NCBI RefSeq assembly: GCF_026242045.1
Contig: NZ_JAPJDO010000007.1
Location: forward strand, 1-64,000
Origin: Mycobacterium pinniadriaticum
GTDB taxonomy: Bacteria; Actinomycetota; Actinomycetes; Mycobacteriales; Mycobacteriaceae
Direction of reading: 5' to 3'
DNA length: 64,000 nt
Positions 18,746-27,750 of this stretch are shown here, piece by piece (position 1 is the stretch's first letter; each line of letters starts with the position of its first letter). A program made the translations under genes and the position numbers. The notes under the pieces were generated by a model. That model was not told the origin of the DNA, made no database searches, and saw only the letters and a program-made list of their open reading frames with translations.

Positions 18746-19693
18746 TTGCAGTCCGACAAATTGGACGCCGTTGACCGAGCGCTCGTCGAGCGGTTGAGAA
18801 TCGATGGCCGCGAGAGCAATCGAGCACTCGGTGAGGCGCTGGGCATCAGTGAGGTTGCCGTCGCCAATCGGCTTCGCCGATTAGAGGAATGTTCGGTCAT
18901 GCGGGTGGTGGCCGTCACCGACATGCGCATCTTCGGTCATCGTGAGCTGTCGTTCGCCTTGCTCCGGGTGAGTGGCCGCTCGCCGATCGAGGTGGCACAG
19001 GCGATTGAGAAGCTCCCCGATGTCGTTGCCGTGACGGCGGTCATCGGCCGGATCGACTTGGTGGTGCCGATGTTGGGTCGCAATCACCGTCACCTTGCAC
19101 AGTTGTTCGGAACAACGCTGCCGCGGGTCGCGGGCGTAGATTCTGTGCAGGGCCTGCTTGCGCTTGACGTTCTGAAATTCGAGTCGAAGTGGGGGGTCCT
19201 ATCCGCCGACTCGGGTACTGCTCCTGACTCATACCCAAGCGAGAGTGTGGACGAACTCGATCTCAGAATACTCAAGCGGTTGCAGGTCGATGCGCGCCGT
19301 AGCTTCCGTGGCCTGGCTTCGGAATTGGGGGTTTCGGAGAGAACAGTCAGGGGCCGCGTGAAACGGCTGTCGGTCGAGAACGTCATCAGAATCCAGGCAG
19401 TATCCGATGTCAATGCGTTCGGGATGAACGCAAACGCGTACATAGGGATCACGGCCACTCGAGGTTTGACGGATGAGGTTGGTCAAAACCTGATCCAGCG
19501 CGACGATGTCGCCCAGTTGACTCGAACCCTGGGCGAGTTCGACTACATCGCGGTGGTGATCGCCCCTGACCGAGAATCTCTGCATCGATCTGTATTCGGT
19601 TCTATTGCAACGATTCCCGGTGTCCGAAGAGCGGAACTCTTCGAAGCCTGGGCGAACAGCAAGCACAACTATGCCTGGGGTTGGCTCGTTTGA
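18746..19693 (+). CDS. Double Lrp/AsnC regulator (two fused units), copy 1
   Basis: A 315-residue protein made of two complete Lrp/AsnC units. HTH 1 is at about 5-55 (ALGEALGISEVAVANRLRRL) and RAM-like domain 1 at about 60-150. HTH 2 is at about 167-220 (GLASELGVSERTVRGRVKRL) and RAM-like domain 2 at about 225-310. Ordinary family members are 140-170 residues with one unit. TTG start at 18746 with AGGAG 11 nt upstream; no ATG or GTG fits. It ends YAWGWLV, like the regulator at 49.7 kb, of which it is the closest relative in the window. Likely a ligand-responsive regulator of this block. Confidence 0.88.
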   Translation: MQSDKLDAVDRALVERLRIDGRESNRALGEALGISEVAVANRLRRLEECSVMRVVAVTDMRIFGHRELSFALLRVSGRSPIEVAQAIEKLPDVVAVTAVIGRIDLVVPMLGRNHRHLAQLFGTTLPRVAGVDSVQGLLALDVLKFESKWGVLSADSGTAPDSYPSESVDELDLRILKRLQVDARRSFRGLASELGVSERTVRGRVKRLSVENVIRIQAVSDVNAFGMNANAYIGITATRGLTDEVGQNLIQRDDVAQLTRTLGEFDYIAVVIAPDRESLHRSVFGSIATIPGVRRAELFEAWANSKHNYAWGWLV

Positions 19694-19854
19694 AGCTGGC
19701 CGACCGTTTCCGGAACGATCCGTCGGGCATTGCCTTTCAAGGCGGCGACCATGACGTCCATGGCATCGGCCATGCCGTGGTTCTGTTGTGTCATTGGTGT
19801 CCAAATCAAGCTGTAGGTCAGGGATTTAGGCCGTGGGAGCGCGTTTGGTGTTGA

Positions 19855-20764
19855 TTACAACCGGCGCAGGACGCCTTGCTCGGCGAAGCCTGCCCCGCGG
19901 GCCTCGGAATTGCCGTCGATCCAGACGTCCACCGAATCGTCATAGGCGCTCATTGTCGGTGGGGGACCTCCGGTCCCCATCGGCAGCCAGAATCCGCCCC
20001 GGGCTCGTTGCATACTCAGGTGCGTGTTCCGACCCTGTGCATCGGTGTAGTCAGCGCCGGTGATGAGCCCGCTGGCGTCGCGCGAGTAGACGATGTCATG
20101 CACCGGCTCCGTGCGGTCTGCATACATCAGCACTCCGTGGGATCGGACCTTGCCGTCCTTGTCCATGAACTTCGCGAGTGCGACATTGAATTCAGGCATC
20201 GCAACCAATACCGCGGCGTACTCGGCGATGGACGCCGACTCATCGCGCAAACCCCAAGTCCTATCGCGATACCCATTTCCCTCAATGCGCGCCGAGATCT
20301 CACCGACCCGGATCGCACCCGTGACCGATGCTCCGCGCTCGAAGTGGGACAGCGGATGGTCCACGCTGAGATCGGGGATGATCCCGGCTTCGTAGCCGTG
20401 TCCGGCGAGCCGCGGTTGGCTCTCCAGGTCGACGCTGACCTCGGGCGAATCGACCAGAATTCTCGAGGTCTCCAGGTCGAAGTTGATATGTGCCGAGCAG
20501 AACGTGCCGGGGCTGAGATCCTCAACGAGGTGTGCCTCGCGACCGGCCACAGCGATGCTGCACCGCGCTCGCCGGCCCCTCGGCGTTCGGCGATGTGGAC
20601 ACGTGGACCGTGCCGAAGACGTCGCTGTCGGTATCCCAGAAGGCGAGGAAGGCATTGTCTCGCCATGGCGCGTTGCCCCCGCGGCCGCATTCCGCCGGGA
20701 CGTGGGTGTGGACGGGGTGGGCAAGCGGGCCCCAACCCGTCGTGTCCTGAACTGCCGTAGTCAC
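19855..20764 (-). pseudogene. CrtC/AttH-like (DUF7064-type) protein gene with a frameshift
   Basis: The gene starts at GTG 20764 (GTGA overlap with the PEP-utilising enzyme; GGAAGG ribosome site). It reads MTTAVQDTTGWGPLAHPVHT to STSPNAEG in one frame, then continues as RRARCSIAVAGREAHLVEDL in another. The two frames join near 20570-20580 at a CCCC run, with one base too many. The rejoined product would be about 302 residues. GNGYRDRTWGLRDE is the hallmark of lipocalin-like CrtC (carotenoid hydratase)/AttH-type proteins. Either a sequencing error or a true inactivating indel explains it; the rest of the frame is intact and well conserved in character. Confidence 0.72.
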
Positions 20765-23409
20765 GACGATCCTTCCTGCACTGAAAGCTCCGCGGTCGGG
20801 ATCGCCGGATCCTCGGCCGTCTGCACCTGAGTCGGCTGTTGTCCGCGCTCGAGTATGTCCACGGTGCCGTGGCCGCCGTCGACTCGAATGAGATCCCCGG
20901 TCCGCAGATCCCGGGTTCCGGTGCAGGTGTTGACGACACAGGGGATTTTGAGTTCCCTGGCTACGACGGCAGTGTGGCTGAGTGCCCCGCCGATGTCGAC
21001 GACCAGAGCGCGGGAGATGAACATCACCGAGGACCAGCTGGGGTCGGTGTGTGGCGCGACAAGAATCTCATCGGGTTCGACGACGGTGAAGTCGGGCTCC
21101 ATCAGTACTCGCGCGCGCCCCTCGACGACGCCCGGACTGACTCCCACGCCGGTCAGCAGTGTCGCGTCTGAGGATGCCGCCTCGAGTCTTTTGACCTCGG
21201 GGATCCCGACCCAGTCGCCGGGCACGACGAGCTTCTTGTGCTGCTCCCAGTAGATTCGGCGGGTGGCAACGCGGGACCGCAGATCGCTCGCGTGCCCGTT
21301 GCACAGCTCGTCGATGTCCAGGAAGAACACGTCGTCGATCGCGTCGAGGGCTCCGTCAGCGACCAGGAGCACGCCGAGTCTGCGCGCCGCCGCTCGCGAT
21401 ACATCCAGGCCCTGCAGGAACGAGCGCTTGGCAACGCCACGCAGGGGCAGGCGCCGGCGCCCGAGTTCCATGGCCAGCATGATGACGGGCCGGGACCGAA
21501 AGGGAAAGGTGTTCAGCACTTTCCGTGCGATCCTTGTTCGATCGGTAGCGCGGGCGTCTTCCGCCCGTGCTGGGTCCTGATCGTCGGGCCGCTGTGTGTA
21601 CTGCTCGATCAGCTTGACCAGGGGAGCGTCATCCTCGCGCCACACCTGGCTGGCGATCTCTCCCTCCAGCGGACCGTGGAAGCCATGCCTACGCTTGAAC
21701 TCGTCGAGAGTGAGTCGGCCACGGGAGACCTCCCACATGTCTGAGATCACGGCAATCTCGGCGTGACCGCTGCCGCTCAATTCCGCTACGTCGCCGAAAC
21801 CCGCCTTGTCGACGATCTTCTGCAGAATGCCGAACAGCGGTTGAATGACGGCGAGCAGGCCCGTCGTCTGTAGGGTCAGCGCGGCCTCAGTCCGTAGGAC
21901 GCCCTCGCGAAACAGCGCCGCAGCGCCGTCGGCATCGAGCTCCGGCGCCGTCGCGATCGATTGCGCCCACCACTGGTCATAGTCACGTGCCAGCGCACGG
22001 GCTCTACGCGGGTAGCGCAGGAAGACTCCACCCATTTTCCACGCCACGATCGGATAGCGCCGCCGAGTCGGTTGGAAGACCATATCGGCGGGGACCTGGC
22101 CCAGGATGGTTGCGACGATCTCCTCGGCGCTCACTCCGGGTAGCCGGTCGCCCATGCGGGCGATGAAGTCGACGTTAGCGGTGTAGCGGCCGTGGAAGAC
22201 CCGCACGACGTGGTCGTCCGGCCGTTCTGGCATGCGTGATTCCGCTGGGGTCAGGGCGCCTATGGCGCGGCCACTGGCCCGCACGCTGTGCTCCCCGACG
22301 CCTGCCCAGATTGACCAGTTCAACGGCGTGAGCACGCCCGGAATTGCCTCGCCGACATTAGTTCTCGTCCAATGCAGGTTGGGTGCACTCGAGCTCATCA
22401 GCGGATCTTGAAGCCAGTGAGCGTCGCCGCGATCGGTCACCGAACGCTTGCTCCATACCGTTTCCGCCCGGCACTGAAGCAGGTACACCACGCGATCCTG
22501 ACCGCGGCCCGGACCGATCGCCCATTCCATTTCCAGGTGCTCGCCGAAGTTGTTCTCCGCGCGGATCGACAGGCCCGACAGCTCGCGAATCTCGTCGTCC
22601 GACAGTGCTGAGTGGGCGGCCCGTCCCGGGGAAACCGGCATCATGCGAACCTCGCCACCATCGGTGTCGAATTGGTAGGCAACCGCCTTGGACCCGATGA
22701 CCTTGGACCGAATACGTTGCCGCGATTTGTCGACCGTGAAGCAATCGGGTGAGACCTCGCCGCGAACCACTGATTCACCCAGGCCGAAAGCGGCCTCGAT
22801 ATAGACCCGATTCGGGTCACCGGTCGTCGGCTCCAATGTCATCATCACACCGGCGCACTCGGCGACCACCATTTCCTGGACCACCACGGCCATCGCCGTG
22901 TTCTCCAGGGGCACGCCGAAGCGGCGGCGATAGGCGATGGCGCGGGGAGTGAATACGCTTGCCCAACAGGCGATGACGTGTTCAACCACCTGCTCGGCGC
23001 CGGTCACCCACAGGTAGGTGTCCTGCTGGCCGGCGAATGAGGCATCCGCGGTATCCTCTGCCACCGCGCTGGACCGCACTGCCACCGGGATGTTCTCGCC
23101 GCTACCGAGATGCAGGTAGGCCTCCCGGATCTCCGCTGATATCTCGGCCGACATGCCGGAGCTGGCCAACAGCGTCTCGATCTGCTCGGACGCGCGAGCG
23201 TCGGATTCGGGGGAGTCGGCCAGGCCCACTATCGTGGCGACCTGCTGCTCCAGGGCGCTGGTGGTGGCCCGGAATGCGGCGGTGGTGACGACGAAGCCGG
23301 GGGGCACGTGGAAACCCGCCGCGATGAGCCGCGACAGGCCGGCACCTTTGCCGCCGACGCAACTGATGTCGTCCCCACAGTCTGCCAATGGGGTGGCGGT
23401 GGTCGGCAT
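20761..23409 (-). CDS. PEP-utilising phosphotransferase resembling rifampin phosphotransferase
   Basis: An 882-residue, three-domain protein. The N-terminal ATP-grasp (PPDK_N) domain (about 10-320) has VRSSAVAEDTADASFAGQ, QEMVVAECAGVM and EAAFGLGESVV. A long central helical domain (about 330-750) follows, then a C-terminal swivelling domain with catalytic His812 in GGALSHTAVVARELKIPCVV. Length and order match rifampin phosphotransferases, which move the beta-phosphate of ATP via His to a substrate hydroxyl, rather than PEP synthase (no C-terminal PEP barrel). The substrate is unknown. ATG at 23409 with GAGGAGGGG; 1-nt overlap with the P450 stop (TGATG). Confidence 0.82.
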   Translation of the reverse strand: MPTTATPLADCGDDISCVGGKGAGLSRLIAAGFHVPPGFVVTTAAFRATTSALEQQVATIVGLADSPESDARASEQIETLLASSGMSAEISAEIREAYLHLGSGENIPVAVRSSAVAEDTADASFAGQQDTYLWVTGAEQVVEHVIACWASVFTPRAIAYRRRFGVPLENTAMAVVVQEMVVAECAGVMMTLEPTTGDPNRVYIEAAFGLGESVVRGEVSPDCFTVDKSRQRIRSKVIGSKAVAYQFDTDGGEVRMMPVSPGRAAHSALSDDEIRELSGLSIRAENNFGEHLEMEWAIGPGRGQDRVVYLLQCRAETVWSKRSVTDRGDAHWLQDPLMSSSAPNLHWTRTNVGEAIPGVLTPLNWSIWAGVGEHSVRASGRAIGALTPAESRMPERPDDHVVRVFHGRYTANVDFIARMGDRLPGVSAEEIVATILGQVPADMVFQPTRRRYPIVAWKMGGVFLRYPRRARALARDYDQWWAQSIATAPELDADGAAALFREGVLRTEAALTLQTTGLLAVIQPLFGILQKIVDKAGFGDVAELSGSGHAEIAVISDMWEVSRGRLTLDEFKRRHGFHGPLEGEIASQVWREDDAPLVKLIEQYTQRPDDQDPARAEDARATDRTRIARKVLNTFPFRSRPVIMLAMELGRRRLPLRGVAKRSFLQGLDVSRAAARRLGVLLVADGALDAIDDVFFLDIDELCNGHASDLRSRVATRRIYWEQHKKLVVPGDWVGIPEVKRLEAASSDATLLTGVGVSPGVVEGRARVLMEPDFTVVEPDEILVAPHTDPSWSSVMFISRALVVDIGGALSHTAVVARELKIPCVVNTCTGTRDLRTGDLIRVDGGHGTVDILERGQQPTQVQTAEDPAIPTAELSVQEGSS

Positions 23410-24824
23410 CAGATCCCCCTCCTCGGTGGGGGTGCGCCCGCCTGGCGGCGCGTGACATGTACGGGCATGCCGTTGTCGGGATGAATGGACAACTGCGCCT
23501 TGGCCTTCGGTAGCATCCCGTTCGCGTGCCGGAAGATGAGTCGCTGCGAGATCATCGCCACCATGAGAAGTGATTCCATCTGGCCCACCCGGGACCCGAG
23601 GCAACGCCGTTTGCCGTATCCGAAGGGCAGGTACGCGCAGCGCTCGCGTTCCTTGCGCAACTCGGGCCGATGGCGCAGCGGATCGACCCGCTCCGGCTGC
23701 GGCCAGTTCTTCTCTTCGCGATGAATGCCGTATGCAAAGAACGCAAACTGCTGTCCGGTACGCATCGGGTAACCGCCGAGTTCGAAGTCCCTGATCGCCT
23801 CGCGCTGTAGGAAGACGAACGGGGGATACAGGCGCATCGCTTCGTCGATGACTCCCTGGGTGTAGCGGAGTCGGTCGAGGTCGGCGAACGTCGGCTTGCG
23901 GTCTCCGAGGACCTCATCGACCTCGTCCAGTACGCCTTGATAGATCGTGGGGTCCGCTGCCATCAGGCCGAACGCCCAGGTAGCGACGGTGGGGGTGGTC
24001 TCCTGGCCACCGAACCACAGCGCTGTCACATTCTCGCGAATCCGCTCGTCGCTCAGCGGAGTGCCCTTGTCATCCACTGCGTCGATCAGGATATCGAGCA
24101 TGTCCTCGGCCTCGCCGCTGCGAGTACGTCGTCGCTCGCCGATCAATTGATGGGCTCGCGCGTTGATCGCGTCCAGGTCCTTCTTGCCCTGCCGCACGGC
24201 GGGGAAGGCGTTGACCAGTGGACTTGCGTTCGTCAAGTAACGAGCCGCGATGTACTTGTTCGAGCTGGTGAAGCGCGTGAGAATGAGCGGAATCTCCTCA
24301 GGTGCCATGCCGCGGTTGAACAGCGTGCGAGTCAGAGCGAGAAACGTGCCGAATTTGATTGCCGGATAGAGCTCGACGACCTCGCCGGAGGCGGCGTATC
24401 GGTCCAGATCGGCGACTTCATCGATGATGGCCTCGACCGTGCTCTCGAAATAGTTCCGCATCATGCGCGGACTCATCATCGGGAGCATCTGGCGATGAAG
24501 TGTGTTCCAGAACTGGGCGTCCACCGTGGTGGCCACGCTCTCGCCCAACATCGGGTACAGCGATTCACGCATCGTTGTGGCGATCGTGGTGTCCTCGAAC
24601 TCCCGCCCGAGAATCGGCTCTGCGAGTTCGGCGCTGCTGACGAAGACCAGGTGTCTGTTTCCGAGCTTGACCTCGAAGATCGGGCCGTAGTTCGCCGCGG
24701 ACTGTTCGAGGAATCGCAACGGGTCGCGCACCATGTCGAGGGCCGAGCCGACAATCGGTAAGCCTCGCGGTCCGGGAACACCACGGGCACCGGATGTCCC
24801 GCCTTTGCTTGCCGGCGTGGTCAT
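23409..24824 (-). CDS. Cytochrome P450
   Basis: A 471-residue P450. The I-helix is WFGGQETTPT, the ExxR motif is EAMR in DEAMRLYPPF, and the haem loop is FGYGKRRCLGSRVG with Cys408 as thiolate ligand. The N-terminal PGPRGLPIVGSALDM proline hinge resembles fatty-acid/CYP102-like or plant-type classes more than typical short bacterial CYPs. Start ATG at 24824 overlaps the stop of the ferredoxin gene (ATGA), so it is coupled to its probable electron donor. It probably hydroxylates a hydrophobic substrate. Confidence 0.93.
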   Translation of the reverse strand: MTTPASKGGTSGARGVPGPRGLPIVGSALDMVRDPLRFLEQSAANYGPIFEVKLGNRHLVFVSSAELAEPILGREFEDTTIATTMRESLYPMLGESVATTVDAQFWNTLHRQMLPMMSPRMMRNYFESTVEAIIDEVADLDRYAASGEVVELYPAIKFGTFLALTRTLFNRGMAPEEIPLILTRFTSSNKYIAARYLTNASPLVNAFPAVRQGKKDLDAINARAHQLIGERRRTRSGEAEDMLDILIDAVDDKGTPLSDERIRENVTALWFGGQETTPTVATWAFGLMAADPTIYQGVLDEVDEVLGDRKPTFADLDRLRYTQGVIDEAMRLYPPFVFLQREAIRDFELGGYPMRTGQQFAFFAYGIHREEKNWPQPERVDPLRHRPELRKERERCAYLPFGYGKRRCLGSRVGQMESLLMVAMISQRLIFRHANGMLPKAKAQLSIHPDNGMPVHVTRRQAGAPPPRRGI

Positions 24825-25138
24825 CTTCCCACCACCTTCAGGACGATGCCGTCCAGCTGGTCGGTCAGTTCCAGTTGGCACGCCAGCCGGCTGAATTCGG
24901 TGACATTGCCGTCGAACTCGAGCATCTCGGCCTCGAGGTCATGCGGCGGGCCGACCTTGTCGAACCATTGGGGGGCGACGTGAACATGGCACGTCGCACA
25001 GGCACACCCCCCGCCGCACTGGCCATCGATCCCATCAATCCGATTGTCGACCGCCAGCTGCATGATCACGTCACCTGGGTCACCGCAGACTTCGATCCGA
25101 GCCTCCGAATCGGGGAGCTCGAAGATCACCTTTGGCAT
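24821..25138 (-). CDS. [2Fe-2S] ferredoxin, adrenodoxin type
   Basis: A 105-residue ferredoxin. Cluster cysteines are arranged as C-x5-C-x2-C (QCGGGCACATCHVHV) followed by a fourth in RLACQLEL, the adrenodoxin/putidaredoxin pattern. The ATG at 25138 (MPKVIFELPD) has GGAAGG upstream and gives the standard length; the 18 extra upstream codons are discounted. First gene of a tight four-gene operon (ferredoxin, P450, PEP-utilising enzyme, CrtC-like protein; overlaps 4, 1 and 4 nt). No ferredoxin reductase is adjacent. Confidence 0.92.
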   Translation of the reverse strand: MPKVIFELPDSEARIEVCGDPGDVIMQLAVDNRIDGIDGQCGGGCACATCHVHVAPQWFDKVGPPHDLEAEMLEFDGNVTEFSRLACQLELTDQLDGIVLKVVGR

Positions 25139-25616
25139 CCAAATCCTTCCAGGAGTGCAGTATGCGTGCCCATAGAACGATATAAGTGGCATTAACTACG
25201 CGTCAAGGCGACTACAGGACAAAGGATGCGTATCAATTCGGAGAGATCGCGCCGCGAGCTGGCATATCGACCGATGGCCCGCTTCCTCATCGGCGGCGTG
25301 GCGTTTGCCGCCGCCAGGTTCGTCGCGCGGGTAGGCCTGGCGGCCCGCAGGTTCTGGACATTGTGCGCCGCGGTTGCGGCGGTCGACTTCCTTGCGCCCG
25401 GACGCGAACGGTCGCGATCTCGTGTGGGTCGCTCGGAGACGATGCGGTGAGATGTCGTGTCTGTGCCCCACCGCATAGTAGGGACGCCCCTTTCGGGGTT
25501 GAGTCCACCGCCTCGGCCCCTCACACCAGGCGCCGTGATATGCCTAGTAATAGTTGCCTATGACTATGTGTACATAAACTTGCGATGCAGAGATGTACAA
25601 CTATGCGTAGACACCG
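25139..25616. other. Promoter region of the ferredoxin-P450 operon
   Basis: 478 bp between the ferredoxin start and the TetR stop. It contains CTACGCG at 25196-25202, TGCGTAG at 25604-25610 and the TGTACAT/ATGTACA inverted repeat at 25569-25599. It becomes AT-rich towards 25560-25610. A 74-codon plus-strand frame (25226-25450) has no family match or proper ribosome spacing and is not called. Confidence 0.5.
25569..25599. repeat. Inverted repeat TGTACAT-17 nt-ATGTACA
   Basis: Perfect 7-bp arms, 24 bp centre to centre, just downstream of the TetR gene and far upstream of the ferredoxin operon. Together with the adjacent TGCGTAG at 25604-25610 it is a candidate regulator binding region. The 12-bp TATGTGTACATA around the left arm is itself nearly palindromic. 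Confidence 0.4.
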
Positions 25617-26270
25617 TCACAACGGCCGGTCGTCCGCTTCGAGTCGTGGAAGGACATCGCGGATGATGGTCAGGACCGTTCGAGTCAGCAACAGAAAGAC
25701 GTCGTCGCGCGACAACCTGTTGTGGACCAGCCACTGTCGCCCGGCGGCGCGAGTCAGGCCGCCGAAGGCCAGCAACAGGGTGTGCAGCCGTTCGTGCTGC
25801 GGGTGGTCGTGAAGGCATAGCGCTTCGAGCATGCGGTGAGCAGCCACATGGTCGGCTTGTTCGAGGATTTCTTGTAGATCCCGATCGCCCGCGTCGATGC
25901 TGATCGCCGAGGTCCACATCGCCCTATGGCGTGCGGTGACCGAGAGCCAGTAGTCGATGCTGACCCGAATCCGCTCCTCGATCGCGTCCTCGGGTATGCC
26001 CTCCACTACCGTCGCGGGCACATTGGGCGGGACGAGCGCCAGGCGGCGGACCACTTCAAGGTAAAGCTCGCGTTTGGTGCCGAAGTAGTAGTGAATCAGC
26101 GGACGGCCGACGCCGGACTCGTCGGCTATCGCCCCGGTGGACACCTCGCTGTACGGTCGGCGCTCGAAGTGGCGGGCCGCGATCGCCAAGATCTGTTCAC
26201 GACGGAGCTCCGAACCGATGCGTCGCCGCCGAGGCAGCGGTCGTTCGGCTGCCGTGTCGGTCGGTCGCAT
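25617..26270 (-). CDS. TetR family transcriptional regulator
   Basis: A 217-residue TetR regulator. The N-terminal HTH (about 20-70) includes ILAIAARHFERRPYSEVSTG and GVGRPLIHYYFGTKRELYLE, the family hallmark. The ligand-binding domain is helical and of normal length. The ATG at 26270 is the first Met that gives a standard N-terminus; a clear ribosome site is lacking. Divergent from the MpaB-BVMO-FadD-ALDH operon with 305 bp between, so it probably represses that operon or the ferredoxin operon. Effector unknown. Confidence 0.88.
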   Translation of the reverse strand: MRPTDTAAERPLPRRRRIGSELRREQILAIAARHFERRPYSEVSTGAIADESGVGRPLIHYYFGTKRELYLEVVRRLALVPPNVPATVVEGIPEDAIEERIRVSIDYWLSVTARHRAMWTSAISIDAGDRDLQEILEQADHVAAHRMLEALCLHDHPQHERLHTLLLAFGGLTRAAGRQWLVHNRLSRDDVFLLLTRTVLTIIRDVLPRLEADDRPL

Positions 26271-26575
26271 GGATGGGCCGTTCTTCTCCGGTGTCGTCGG
26301 GGGTGGCCTTGATGGGTGGTCACCCGCTTCGTTAAGCCTTAGCACATGCTCGCATACCAGAGCGGCACCGAACCTCGATCCGATGCCTGCGATGCAAAGC
26401 GCGGAAAAAAATGCGCAATTTGTTGACCAGTGCCATGCCAGGCAAATAATATGCGTTTCATGCCCCCAATCGACTACGAGGGGGCCTCGATGCGGTGGAC
26501 GTGCCGGGGCGCGCGGTGTTTGCCAGTGCGGTCGGTCAGCGGGCCAGTCAGACAGGTGCAGAAAGGGTTCAGGCC
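26271..26575. other. Divergent promoter region, TetR / MpaB copy 2
   Basis: 305 bp with a TAAGCCTTA palindrome (26333-26341) near the TetR start, and ATGCGCAAT and TATGCGTTT elements around 26411-26457, which resemble the TGCGTAG motif of other local promoters. GAAAGGG at 26561-26567 is the ribosome site of MpaB copy 2. No gene is seen. Confidence 0.45.
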
Positions 26576-27700
26576 ATGGGAATTGCAGCCGTGACACCAA
26601 ACGCCAAGCCGGTGACCGGTACCAAAGCGGAGGTCGAGGAGACCACTTGGGCACTCGGGCCCGGTTCGGTGACCTGGCGAGTGATGAAGGACCCCACCGT
26701 GTTCATCATCGGCTTGCTCCGAGAGGCGATGCTGCTGAGCCTGCATCCGGCTTTCGCCGCGGCGGCGGTCGACCACGACAGCTTCAACGATGATCCCATC
26801 ATGCGTTTCAAGCACATCGCTTGGTACACCTATGGTGCCACCTACGGCACCCCGGACGACGCGGAGTTCGTCAGCGATATCGTCCGTCGCAGGCACAACA
26901 CGATCGTTGGCATGGAGCCGCTGACGCAGCTGCCCTACCAGGCGAACGCCGAGTACGAACTCGTCCTGACCCAGGTCATGCTGCAGGCCTCGTTCCTAGC
27001 CGCCTACGAACTCCTCTACGGCGAGCTCACCAGCGCCCAGCGCGATCAATTCTGCCGGGAGCAGAAGGTGCCTGCCGCGCTGCTCGGCGTCAACCCCGAT
27101 CACCTGCCGGACACCTACGGCGGCGTCATCGATTTCATCGCCCAGGCACGCAATCGCTTCGCGACCGGCCTGCAGGCCCGCGAAGTCTTGTCGCCCTTCG
27201 CAACCGGGGAGTACCCGCGGGGAACTGCGATCGGTGACCTTCCGCCCGGGGTGCGCCAGGCGGCGATGTTCGTCCTCCGTTCCTTCTCCGACATGGCCAT
27301 GCTGACCATGTCCTGGGAAGAGCGGGAGCTGATCTCGATCAACCGGCGACCCAAACTCGGGTCCCGCCGTGCCACCGCCGCCGCCATGCGGCTGCTTTCG
27401 AAGTGGTTCACGGGCGAGAAGGGACAGGCGTTCTTCGAGAAGTTCCTCGGCGAACGTTTCGCCGCGATCTATGTGCGCGGGCTCGCCGCGGAGAATGCTC
27501 CCGGCGGCCGCACCCGGGTGGCCCAGTTCGAGGTTCCCGATGCCGCGCCGTGCTTCTACCACCATGCCGACCTGCTCAGCAACTGGCCCGGATCCACGGC
27601 GGACTATTACCTGGGCGTGGAGCGCCAGCTCAACCAGGACACGTCGGCCTCGGCATCGGCTCCGGTGTTACTCAGCGCGCCGGTGTCGGCATCATCCTGA
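26576..27700 (+). CDS. MpaB/DUF2236 family oxygenase (copy 2)
   Basis: A 374-residue paralogue of the protein at 17.4 kb, with shared stretches WALGPGSVTW, LREAMLLSLHPAFAAAAVDH and SFLAAYELLYGEL. As in copy 1, the family's WVHA histidine is replaced by Gln (VLTQVM), so the substitution is a subfamily trait. The ATG at 26576 has GAAAGGG 8 nt upstream. A low-complexity Ala/Ser/Val tail ends the protein. First gene of an operon with BVMO copy 2, FadD, ALDH and SRPBCC. Expected to be a haem oxygenase cleaving a C=C bond, if a haem is bound at all. Confidence 0.82.
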   Translation: MGIAAVTPNAKPVTGTKAEVEETTWALGPGSVTWRVMKDPTVFIIGLLREAMLLSLHPAFAAAAVDHDSFNDDPIMRFKHIAWYTYGATYGTPDDAEFVSDIVRRRHNTIVGMEPLTQLPYQANAEYELVLTQVMLQASFLAAYELLYGELTSAQRDQFCREQKVPAALLGVNPDHLPDTYGGVIDFIAQARNRFATGLQAREVLSPFATGEYPRGTAIGDLPPGVRQAAMFVLRSFSDMAMLTMSWEERELISINRRPKLGSRRATAAAMRLLSKWFTGEKGQAFFEKFLGERFAAIYVRGLAAENAPGGRTRVAQFEVPDAAPCFYHHADLLSNWPGSTADYYLGVERQLNQDTSASASAPVLLSAPVSASS

Positions 27701-27750
27701 CCGATCACGTGCCCGCCCCGGAGGCAGGTTCAAAGAAAGTAGGTTCATAG

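Noticed and set aside
20761..23409. Phosphoenolpyruvate synthase (gluconeogenic)
   Set aside because: The C-terminal PEP-binding barrel is absent and the swivelling His domain is at the end of the protein, which fits RPH-like phosphotransferases instead.
25226..25450. 74-codon plus-strand frame in the ferredoxin-TetR gap
   Set aside because: Ribosome-site spacing is wrong, the product is Arg/Ala-rich and no family is recognised; the opposite strand is equally open.
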